DNA from: SAR202 cluster bacterium Io17-Chloro-G6
Lineage (GTDB): Bacteria; Chloroflexota; Dehalococcoidia; UBA3495
NCBI GenBank assembly: GCA_002816585.1
Contig: MUCT01000036.1
Location: 1-39,677 of the forward strand
Reading direction: 5' to 3'
DNA: 39,677 nt
Below the pieces are notes generated by a model. The model was not told the origin of the DNA, searched no databases, and was given only the letters and a program-made list of their open reading frames with translations. Within the stretch, counting starts at the first letter, position 1; each line of letters begins with the position of its first letter. Below are positions 8,222 to 15,680 of this stretch, one piece after another. The position numbers and the translations under genes are program-made.

Positions 8222-8617
8222 ATGATTACCGTACGGGTACCGATTCTCCTGCCTTTACTGCTCTCGCTATTTGTGTTTCTAGCTTGTGGCTCTGCTTCCA
8301 CGGCTACACCGGCTCCCATGCCCACGGCAGCCCTCGAACCGGATGCTGGGTTGGCGGAGATTGGGGTCCGCTACAAGCACAATCTTTACACTCATTGCGG
8401 AATCCGGTACGCCAACTTCGATGGGCGGAGGTGGCTTGCCGACCCAATACTGACAAACAATGAGGGGGTGAGCCCTCCGCCGGGCTGGGGAAACCCCAGC
8501 GATCCCGGCACCATGGAGTTGCTCACCAAAGACCGGGCGATGTTCCTCTCACATTCCGGGGTACAGGCGTTTTTCGAACCTGCTCCGGAAGATTATGAAT
8601 TCAAGATTTGCCTGTGA
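8222..8617 (+). CDS. Small secreted lipoprotein, function unknown
   Basis: 131 residues from ATG 8222; an ATG at 8183 would add 13 residues before an otherwise complete signal peptide. The N-terminus has a basic start, a leucine-rich hydrophobic core and a lipobox ending L-F-V-F-L-A-C, followed by a Ser/Thr/Ala/Pro linker like that of the cupredoxin lipoprotein at the left end. The mature part (about 35-131) has few cysteines (one near C-G-I-R-Y and one near the C-terminus, which might pair) and several aromatic residues. No family recognised. It is probably exported and lipid-anchored. Divergent from the ThDP gene; about 200 bases without a clear gene follow it. Confidence 0.6.
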   Translation: MITVRVPILLPLLLSLFVFLACGSASTATPAPMPTAALEPDAGLAEIGVRYKHNLYTHCGIRYANFDGRRWLADPILTNNEGVSPPPGWGNPSDPGTMELLTKDRAMFLSHSGVQAFFEPAPEDYEFKICL

Positions 8618-8831
8618 GCCGGTCTTCTCCGACTGCCCAGATGACTCCACGCCTCCTGTCCCAAGCAGTGATCCCGTTCGGGTCCGTAGCACACCGCTAT
8701 TGTTGACCCTGCCAGAGGCGAAGGGTATCATCCGTTCAAATTCCGCCGAATCGAGCCTACTTGTGCTTCGGTCGCAGTCGCATTTAGGCATCCCAGAAAG
8801 AACCTGCGCGGCGGCCAGATGAGGGTGAAAA

Positions 8832-10550
8832 ATGCCATCAGCCAGTGAGATGATCGTACAGACCCTGGAGGAGGCCGGCATAGACCATGTCTTCGGCATC
8901 CCCGGAGGCGGGACCGGCCAGATTTTCCAGATCCTTGAAACCAAGAAGGACACCATTACGACGATATTGGTGCGTCACGAGCAGGTGGCGGCGATCATGG
9001 CCGACGCCTACGGCCGGGCCGCCGGGAAGCCGGCCGCCATCATGGGTCAAGGACTGTTCATGGGGTCGAACGCTTCGTTCGGAATCATGGAGGCCATGCT
9101 CAGCAGCTCCCCAATGGTGGTGATCACCGACACCTCAGACGGTGGAGCCGCCCAGCGCCCCGCCAACCAGTCGGGGGCCGGGGAGTACGGCAGCATCGAC
9201 CTCCAAGCCATTTTCAAGGCCATGACCAAATACACCACCTTGGCCACCAACCCCAAGGAGGCCGTACTGGGCGCCCAACTGGCCATCAAACACTCCATGA
9301 GCGGCCGTCCCGGTCCCACAACTCTGCTCATGCGCTCGGCGGCCATCGGAGGCCAGGTAGACGTGGAATCCCCTCCATTCATCCATAATGCCTCCGGGTT
9401 CCTGAACACCGTGAAGCCGGCCAGCGCGCCCGTGGACATCCAACGGGCCATCCAGATATTGAACGAGTCGCGCAGGCCGGTGATCATCGCCGGCAACGGA
9501 GTGCACGTGGCCGGGGCTCATTCCCAGCTACAGGAATTTGCCGAACAATGGGGCATGCCAGTCGCCACCAGCTACAAGGGGAAGAGCGCCATCTCGGAGG
9601 ACCACCCCCTCTCCCTGGGCATGGTCGGCACCTACGGCCAGGACACTGCCAACAGGGCGGTCGGCGATGCCGACACCGTGATTGTGGTTGGCGCTCTGTT
9701 GCGCTCCCAAGAGACTGTGGGCGAGCGTCCCGACATCTTCGATCCCAACCGCCAGCGCATCATCCAGATCGACATCGACGAGCGCAACGCAGGATGGTCC
9801 TTCCCGGTGGAACTGGGCTTGATCGGAGACGCCCGAGCGATCCTGGAGCAGCTGGTGGAGGCATCCAAGACCGCCTCAACCGGCAACGCCGCCAACCGGA
9901 AAGAATGGACCGATGGCCTGTCCGGCCGCCGCGACTCCGGCGCATTCTACGACCAGCCGGAGATGCACGTGGATAGCTCACCGGTAACGCCCCAGCGGCT
10001 GGTGGCCCAACTGCAGGCGACCATGGACCCCTCCACCATTTTCGCACTGGACGCTGGGAACAACCGCACCTGGATGGCCCATCTTTACCGGGCCCGCCAG
10101 GCCAATACTTTCTACTGCCCCGGCGGCACCGCCGGGATGGGTTGGGCGCTGCCCGCCTCAGTGGGTCTGAAGCTGGTTTTCCCCGACCAGCCAGTGGTTT
10201 CCGTAACCGGCGACGGCGGCTATATGATGACCGTCAACGCCATATCCACGGCGGTTCAATACGACCTGCCCATCATCTGCGTGGTGTTCAACGACGGCGT
10301 GCTGGGCATGGTCCACGACCACCAGCCCGAGGGCCACAAGATAGCCTCCGAGTTCTTCCCCACCAACAATGCAACCGTAGCCCAGGGCATGGGCGCTTTC
10401 GGGGTCCAAGTCAACGACTCCAAAGACCTGCCCGACGCGCTGAGAGCGGCCCAGGCATCCGGGAAGCCGGCGGTGGTCGACGTTCTGGTCGACCCTGGCC
10501 CCAGCCCTGACGACTGGCGGGCGGGCGCCTGGCGGGCAGGCCAGACCTAA
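8832..10550 (+). CDS. ThDP-dependent acetolactate-synthase-like enzyme (second of three)
   Basis: 572 residues, same three-domain ThDP fold. Catalytic Glu50 lies in the classical R-H-E-Q-V-A-A-I-M-A-D-A-Y-G-R-A. The C-domain ThDP motif G-D-G-G-Y to F-N-D-G is intact. Loops differ widely from the first copy, so it is a paralogous subfamily, not a recent duplicate. GAGGGTG lies five bases before the ATG. It is followed at short distance by an SDR and a SnoaL-like gene on the same strand, all before a terminator. Expected chemistry is decarboxylation or carboligation of a 2-oxo acid or acyl substrate; which one is not shown by the sequence. Confidence 0.86.
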   Translation: MPSASEMIVQTLEEAGIDHVFGIPGGGTGQIFQILETKKDTITTILVRHEQVAAIMADAYGRAAGKPAAIMGQGLFMGSNASFGIMEAMLSSSPMVVITDTSDGGAAQRPANQSGAGEYGSIDLQAIFKAMTKYTTLATNPKEAVLGAQLAIKHSMSGRPGPTTLLMRSAAIGGQVDVESPPFIHNASGFLNTVKPASAPVDIQRAIQILNESRRPVIIAGNGVHVAGAHSQLQEFAEQWGMPVATSYKGKSAISEDHPLSLGMVGTYGQDTANRAVGDADTVIVVGALLRSQETVGERPDIFDPNRQRIIQIDIDERNAGWSFPVELGLIGDARAILEQLVEASKTASTGNAANRKEWTDGLSGRRDSGAFYDQPEMHVDSSPVTPQRLVAQLQATMDPSTIFALDAGNNRTWMAHLYRARQANTFYCPGGTAGMGWALPASVGLKLVFPDQPVVSVTGDGGYMMTVNAISTAVQYDLPIICVVFNDGVLGMVHDHQPEGHKIASEFFPTNNATVAQGMGAFGVQVNDSKDLPDALRAAQASGKPAVVDVLVDPGPSPDDWRAGAWRAGQT

Positions 10551-10583
10551 GCCGCCTAGTTACGCCATCAGGAGGCAATAGCC

Positions 10584-11348
10584 ATGCCCAACACACTGAA
10601 TGAGAAGATTGCGCTGGTCACTGGCGCTGGTTCCGGAATCGGCCGGGCCACTTCCCTGGTCTTGGCCCGCGAAGGGGCGACCATTGTGGTGTCGGATGTC
10701 AATGCAGATGGCGGCGAGGAGACTCTTAGCGCGATCAAAGACATGGGCGGCAACGGCATTTTCGTCCACGCCGACGTCTCACGGGCCGCCGATGTCGAGG
10801 CCTTGGTGGATGCCACTGTCAATGCCTATGGGCGTCTGGACTGCGCCTACAACAACGCCGGTATCGAAGGCTACATCAGCGGACGCCTCCACGAATATCC
10901 CGAGGACATCTTTGACCGCCTGATCGATATTAACGTTAAAGGCGTGTGGCTCTGCCTCAAATATGAGATACCACAGATGCTCAAACAGGGCGGCGGCGCA
11001 ATCGTCAACACCGCCTCGGCCGCCGGGCTGGTGGGCTCCAGGCAGTTGTCGGCCTACTCAGCCAGCAAACACGCCGTTGTGGGCCTCACCAAGTCGGCGG
11101 CGTTGGAGTACGCCAGAGACGGCATCCGCGTGAACGCCGTCTGTCCGGGGATCATCGACACACCCATGATGGACCGGCTCGTGGAAGGCCGGGAAGAATA
11201 CGCTGCAACCATACCGGCGCGCCAGCCCATCGGCCGCAAAGGCACGCCCGGCGAGATTGCCGAAGCGGTGGCATGGCTGTGCTCGGACGCCGCCTCACTC
11301 GTCACCGGACTGTCCATGTCGGTCGACGGGGCCTTCACCGCTCAGTAG
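10584..11348 (+). CDS. Short-chain dehydrogenase/reductase (classical SDR)
   Basis: 254 residues, classical length. Cofactor loop T-G-A-G-S-G-I-G (residues 13-20), an acidic residue after the second beta strand (V-V-S-D near 35-38) suggesting NAD preference, N-N-A-G near 90, catalytic Ser in N-T-A-S-A-A-G near 145 and Tyr158-x3-Lys162 (Y-S-A-S-K). P-G-I-I-D-T-P-M follows the usual P-G-x-x-x-T position. The protein should oxidise or reduce an alcohol/ketone in the cytoplasm. It follows the ThDP gene by 33 bases and precedes the SnoaL-like gene, so it is likely in one operon; a GGAGG site lies before the ATG. The specific substrate is unknown. Confidence 0.9.
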   Translation: MPNTLNEKIALVTGAGSGIGRATSLVLAREGATIVVSDVNADGGEETLSAIKDMGGNGIFVHADVSRAADVEALVDATVNAYGRLDCAYNNAGIEGYISGRLHEYPEDIFDRLIDINVKGVWLCLKYEIPQMLKQGGGAIVNTASAAGLVGSRQLSAYSASKHAVVGLTKSAALEYARDGIRVNAVCPGIIDTPMMDRLVEGREEYAATIPARQPIGRKGTPGEIAEAVAWLCSDAASLVTGLSMSVDGAFTAQ

Positions 11349-11404
11349 TATGGGAGATGGCCAAACCGCTTGCCCGCCGATCGTTTCTTTCAACGGTGAA
11401 ACCC

Positions 11405-11779
11405 ATGCCCGCCAACAGCCCAGAACAAACAGCCCAATTGCTGGCGGACGCGCTCAAGGCAGGTGACCTAGAAGCCGCAGTGGCCCTGTACGAAGCTGAT
11501 GCGATTTTTATTCCGGATCTCGGTCAATCGGTCACAGGCGCCGCCGCGATCCGTGAGGCCTTCGCGGGGTTCGTTGCTGCGAAGCCCATACTAACGATCG
11601 AGACCGTAGTGTCCGCAATCTCGGGCGACATCGCCCTAATCCAAAACAATTGGACCATGAAAACCACCGAGGCAGACGGCAGTCCGGTGGAAGGAACTGG
11701 TCAATCGGTAGAAGCATTACGCCGTCAGGCCGACGGAACTTGGAAATTCGTTATCGACAACCCCTGGGGCGCCAGGTGA
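11405..11779 (+). CDS. SnoaL/DUF4440-like (NTF2-fold) protein
   Basis: 124 residues from ATG 11405, which has GGTGA five bases upstream; longer in-frame starts (such as 11357) lie near or inside the SDR gene and lack a well-placed site. N-terminal helices (A-D-A-L-K-A-G-D-L-E-A-A-V-A-L-Y-E) precede D-A-I-F-I-P, then a beta-rich half ending W-K-F-V-I-D-N-P-W-G, the usual SnoaL/SgcJ/DUF4440 pattern. The family covers small isomerases, hydrolases and ligand-binding proteins with a conical cavity. It is the last gene of the ThDP-SDR unit before the terminator. Possibly acts on the same substrate; this is inference. Confidence 0.8.
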   Translation: MPANSPEQTAQLLADALKAGDLEAAVALYEADAIFIPDLGQSVTGAAAIREAFAGFVAAKPILTIETVVSAISGDIALIQNNWTMKTTEADGSPVEGTGQSVEALRRQADGTWKFVIDNPWGAR

Positions 11780-11820
11780 ACCGTCGGCAGACCGGATCCA
11801 AATTCCCCGACCACAAAAAC

Positions 11821-11849
11821 GCCTCTCCCTTAGTCGGAGAGGCTTTTTT
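11821..11849 (+). terminator. Rho-independent terminator after the SnoaL-like gene
   Basis: Perfect 8-bp stem GCCTCTCC (11821-11828) with GGAGAGGC (11836-11843), loop of seven, then TTTTTT (11844-11849). It separates the ThDP-SDR-SnoaL unit from the CHAT gene. Confidence 0.88.
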
Positions 11850-11850
11850 G

Positions 11851-11878
11851 TTGGACTGGTAAACTGCCCGGTGATAAT
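11851..11878 (+). promoter_or_regulatory. Sigma-70-type promoter for the CHAT-STAND-TPR gene
   Basis: TTGGAC (11851-11856), 16 bases, GATAAT (11873-11878). It starts right after the preceding terminator, which supports an independent transcription start for the CHAT gene, giving a leader of about 90 bases. Confidence 0.45.
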
Positions 11879-11973
11879 ATGTCCGCAGATTCATTCTCGG
11901 GTTGAATCAACGTGATTTTCCGGTCCGTTAGCTTCGGGCCGGTCCTACCTATAGATGTCACCCGGAGGCCCCT

Positions 11974-14900
11974 TTGGCGGATTTGCTGCAAATAGTGGAC
12001 CTGGCCGACACAGGACAGGTGCAACTTTCATTACTTGGCGTATCCAGCGGGGAGACCGCTCCGGCGGCCAGCTTCCCCTTCCCTCTCACTGATTCCGAAC
12101 TGGCGGAGATACGTTGGTATTTCACCGAATACCCGGAGAATACCTTTGGCGAGGCGAAGACTCGAGCCGAAAAAGTGGAGGCGGGCCTAAAGACCCTGGG
12201 GCGGCTGCTGTATCAAGCAGTGTTCGGCTCCAGTGAGGAGACCCAGTCTCTTCTTGAAAAGTCCTCGGGTTCGGAGCAGCCCCAGCTTTCCATCGTCTCA
12301 ACCCGGCCCGAGTTCCTGAGCCTGCCTTGGGAACTTCTGAACGAAGGCGGCGACGCCTACCTGACATCCCGGCTGGCCGGGGTCTCGCGGCGGCTAACCG
12401 CGGCGCCGCTGGATGCCTTCTCCGGAAAGATGCCCACGGACCAACTGAACGTCCTGCTGCTCCTTCCACCCACGGGAGACGGTTCCGGGAGCATCGCCAC
12501 CGAGGTACTGACCGCCCTGGAGTCGCTCCCGGTGGAAGCGGTGGTGGACTGCCTTCGCCCGTCCTCTCCGGCCGACCTACAAGAACGGTTCGCCGCCAAT
12601 CCCGCCCATTACCACCTGGTCCACTTCGATGGTTTCACCATTGATGCCCAAGGCATTTTGATGGAAACCGTTTCTGGGGAAGAAGGTCCCGGCGGGTCTG
12701 TCTCCGTCGACGCCGCCGAGTTGGCCAGGTCGTTCACTTCAACTCAAACGCCGGTGGTGCTGATCAATGCGTCATCATCCAGCGCCCTCAACGACGTTAT
12801 GTCATTCGGCACAGGCCTGGCCCGAGGGGGCGTCCCCCAAGTGGCAGTCACGCCGGTCCCCATCGCCGGAGCGGGCCGCGTGCTGTTCTGTGAAAAATTC
12901 TTCCAAGGCCTGAGCGCTGGCACAACCGTCACCGAGACCGTGGCAACTATCCGCCAGGCCATGATGGACCATCCCCAACGCCCTTCCGCCACCGGCCCTC
13001 TCGATTCCTGGGACTGGCTCCTTCCAGTCGTATTCGAGTCCCGTGAATACTCACCGGCAGCCATAGTGGTGGAAGAAGCGGAAGCACCAGTGCCCGGCAT
13101 GCCCCAGCCCGAGCAAGAAACTTCGGGGACCGACCTGCCCCGGGGCGGCCCTTATGGGTTGATTGGCCGCCACAGCGAGATGCTGGAGCTGGAACGCCAA
13201 TTCCGCCAGAGTCCTGTGGTCCTGCTCACCGGGGACGTGGGTGTTGGCAAATCGGAGTTGGCTTTGGGTCTCGCCTCGTGGCTGCGCAAGACGGGCGCCC
13301 GTTCCGGCGGGGTTTTCTATTTGGCGTTCGAGGTGGGCGCCGGGCTGGAACGGGTCCTCCACGAGATTGGCACCGCCCTGGCCGGACTGGACTTCGCCGA
13401 CCTGCGGTCCGAACAACGCCGGGCCTGGGTGGTGGATTATCTGCGAGAAAACCCTGCGCTGCTGGTCTTCGATAGCCTCCAGAACCTGGCCGGGTTCCCC
13501 ACCGGCGCACCGGGCCTTCTGGATGAAAACGAAATGGCCGACCTGGATTCATTCTTGAAGGAAGTGGCCGATGGAGGCCAAACGTGGACGCTGCTGGTCA
13601 GCCGCCGGAACCAAGAGCCTTGGCTAACCGTGCCCCATTCTGACTACCGCCTGGGTGGGCTGCGAGCATCGGACCAGATTGTATTGGGTACCCGCCTTTT
13701 GGAAGAGGCGGGGGCCGATCCCATGCGCCTGGGTCCCGAATATTTGGAGATATTAGGACTGGTGGACGGTCACCCGTTAGCCATGGAAATCGCTCTGCCT
13801 TTGCTAAAGGAGGTTCCGGCTTCGGTATTGCTGGGTGAACTCAGGTCCGAACTCGACCAGAGCCAGCCGGGGGCCGACGAAGAGGGTCGCCCTGGCTACT
13901 TGACCATGGTCATGGACCACGCCTTCACCAGGATGACCCACCGCAGCCGGGTGCACCTGCCCTTCCTTTCCATGTTCCGCAGCCGGGTGATGATGGACAT
14001 CCTGACCCACATCACCCAAGAGGGCGACGCCTACCGGTCGGTGACAGGCGAACAGCTTGGCTACGGCGCCTGCCGCACTCTGCTCCGCTCCGCCCGCGCC
14101 AGCGGATTCCTGGAACCCATCACACCCAGCGTCTACCAGATCCACTCGGCGCTGCCCTGGTTCTACGGACGCCGCCTTTACCGCCAGTTCCCCCAGAGCG
14201 CTATTCAGCAATTGGAACAGGAGATCGTCCGGGTCTATGCCGACACCGCCGATTATTTCATGGAGACCCTCTACGAGAACCAGGACGCCGGCACCACCGC
14301 CATCCTGGCCGAAGAGGGCAACATTACCCAGGCGCTGGCCCTCTCCTTAGAAGCAGGTCAGTGGGAAAACGCGCAACTTTTGGTCCAACCCTTGGCCCAG
14401 GTCTACCGCATGCAAAAACGCTACCCGGAACTGCGCCGCCTCCGCCGTCAGTTGCTGGAAACGGCAGGCGTAACCGCCGAGGAAGCCGAGAAAACGGGTG
14501 GCATCGATCTATGGCTATACCTGATGGGCACGGAGGCCAGCGAGTGCATCGAGACCAAGGAGTTTGACCGGGCCGATGCCTTGAACCAACAGCTTCTTCA
14601 GTATCTAGCCAACAAGGATGACGGCGAGACCGACCCGCGCACCGCCGCAGTCTTCCACCAGATGGGCCAGGTAGCCCAGAACCGCTGGCAATTGGAAGAG
14701 GCCGAAGGGCTTTTCACCCAGTCGCTGGCCATCATCGAGGGCGGAGAAGACCCGGAGCCGGTGGCCGACGACTACTACGGCCTGGGCCTGGTCTGTCAAT
14801 ACCGCCGCCGTTATACGGAAGCCAAGGAGTGGTTCAGCAAGGCGCTGGAGATACACCAGCGGGTCAACGACGCCGAAGAGATGGTCAAAGACTACCGTTC

Positions 14901-15615
14901 TCTGGGCCTATGCTCTCAGTACAAGTTCGAATACGACGAGGCCTCCAGTTGGTACCAGCGGGCCCGCGAGATACTGGAGGAGAACCGGGACGAGGAGACC
15001 GCAGTCTTGGTCTACCACTCCATGGGCACCGTCTGTCACGCTCAGTACCAGTTCGATGAGGCGCAAAACTGGTATGAGCAGGCACTCACCCTCAGCGACC
15101 GCATGGGCAACCACGCCCAGATGGGCACCGAGTTCCACCACCTGGGACTGGTCGAACAGGCCCGGGAGATGTTCGTTGATGACGCCGAACATTGGTATCA
15201 GATGGCCCTTGAGAAATGGCAGCAGGTGGGCGACCGCCGTTCCGAGGGGGATGAGTGCCGCCAGCTGGGCGTGTTGTTCCACGAGCAGAAAGACCTGGAC
15301 AAAGCCGAGGAATGGTACGGCCGGGCCCGGGATGTCTTCGAAGAGATTCAAGACCTGAGCCGCATCTGCCGCACTTACGGCCAACTTGGCATGGTGGCCG
15401 AAGAGCGAAACGACATCCCAGGGGCTCTGCTGTGGGCTGGACGTACCTACCAACTGGCCGAAGGCAACAACCTGCCGGTGCTGGTCCAGGTCAAAGTTCA
15501 CCTGTCCCGGCTAAAGGAAAAACACGGCGAGGACAATTTCGCCACCTGGTGGCGGGAGTTCGCCAACGAAGACCCCCCAACTGACCTAGAGGTGGACCCT
15601 GAAACCGTTCTATAA
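11974..15615 (+). CDS. CHAT-like/STAND NTPase/TPR protein with a degenerate CHAT active site
   Basis: 1213 residues. Start TTG at 11974 has GGAGG five bases upstream. Residues about 1-355 match the CHAT (caspase HetF-associated) fold: L-P-W-E-L-L near 117-122 and the later F-F-Q-G-L-S-A-G and W-D-W-L-L-P-V-V segments. The His loop reads H-F-D-G-F-T (217-222) instead of H-x-G-H-G, and the Cys strand reads V-V-L-I-N-A-S-S-S-S with Ala266 where Cys is expected, so no His/Cys dyad remains. Residues about 395-640 are a STAND/NB-ARC-like NTPase: Walker A G-D-V-G-V-G-K-S (420-427), Walker B L-L-V-F-D (Asp500), and G-H-P-L-A (599-603) in place of G-L-P-L-A. From about 740 to the end are helical and TPR repeats with regular Y/W-Y residues (clearest from about 880). 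Such architectures are typical of signal-transducing NTPases, including defence proteins. A scaffold role is inference. A hydrolase gene follows at once. Confidence 0.85.
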   Translation: MADLLQIVDLADTGQVQLSLLGVSSGETAPAASFPFPLTDSELAEIRWYFTEYPENTFGEAKTRAEKVEAGLKTLGRLLYQAVFGSSEETQSLLEKSSGSEQPQLSIVSTRPEFLSLPWELLNEGGDAYLTSRLAGVSRRLTAAPLDAFSGKMPTDQLNVLLLLPPTGDGSGSIATEVLTALESLPVEAVVDCLRPSSPADLQERFAANPAHYHLVHFDGFTIDAQGILMETVSGEEGPGGSVSVDAAELARSFTSTQTPVVLINASSSSALNDVMSFGTGLARGGVPQVAVTPVPIAGAGRVLFCEKFFQGLSAGTTVTETVATIRQAMMDHPQRPSATGPLDSWDWLLPVVFESREYSPAAIVVEEAEAPVPGMPQPEQETSGTDLPRGGPYGLIGRHSEMLELERQFRQSPVVLLTGDVGVGKSELALGLASWLRKTGARSGGVFYLAFEVGAGLERVLHEIGTALAGLDFADLRSEQRRAWVVDYLRENPALLVFDSLQNLAGFPTGAPGLLDENEMADLDSFLKEVADGGQTWTLLVSRRNQEPWLTVPHSDYRLGGLRASDQIVLGTRLLEEAGADPMRLGPEYLEILGLVDGHPLAMEIALPLLKEVPASVLLGELRSELDQSQPGADEEGRPGYLTMVMDHAFTRMTHRSRVHLPFLSMFRSRVMMDILTHITQEGDAYRSVTGEQLGYGACRTLLRSARASGFLEPITPSVYQIHSALPWFYGRRLYRQFPQSAIQQLEQEIVRVYADTADYFMETLYENQDAGTTAILAEEGNITQALALSLEAGQWENAQLLVQPLAQVYRMQKRYPELRRLRRQLLETAGVTAEEAEKTGGIDLWLYLMGTEASECIETKEFDRADALNQQLLQYLANKDDGETDPRTAAVFHQMGQVAQNRWQLEEAEGLFTQSLAIIEGGEDPEPVADDYYGLGLVCQYRRRYTEAKEWFSKALEIHQRVNDAEEMVKDYRSLGLCSQYKFEYDEASSWYQRAREILEENRDEETAVLVYHSMGTVCHAQYQFDEAQNWYEQALTLSDRMGNHAQMGTEFHHLGLVEQAREMFVDDAEHWYQMALEKWQQVGDRRSEGDECRQLGVLFHEQKDLDKAEEWYGRARDVFEEIQDLSRICRTYGQLGMVAEERNDIPGALLWAGRTYQLAEGNNLPVLVQVKVHLSRLKEKHGEDNFATWWREFANEDPPTDLEVDPETVL

Positions 15616-15659
15616 CAGACTCGCCCACCGATCTGGAAGTGGACGCCGAGACAATTCTA
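15571..15659 (+). repeat. Degenerate direct duplication of the CHAT gene's 3' end
   Basis: Copy 1 (15571-15612) is the last 14 sense codons of the CHAT gene. Copy 2 (15618-15659) begins two bases after the stop codon, in a different frame. The copies share 30 of 42 bases but 11 of 14 encoded residues (D-x-P-T-D-L-E-V-D-x-E-T-x-L); eight of the twelve base differences are at third positions where the encoded residue is unchanged or nearly so. Copy 2 is in frame with the following hydrolase, and a GTG at 15639 inside it could act as a false start for that gene. Confidence 0.8.
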
Positions 15660-15680
15660 CGAACGCCAACGAGGTGCCAA

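Noticed and set aside
8595..8822. A 75-codon plus-strand frame between the small lipoprotein and the ThDP gene
   Set aside because: Overlaps the lipoprotein's 3' end, has no ribosome-binding site and no recognisable domain.
15639..15680. GTG 15639 as the hydrolase start
   Set aside because: The added residues are the duplicated CHAT tail; ATG 15681 has a proper ribosome-binding site.
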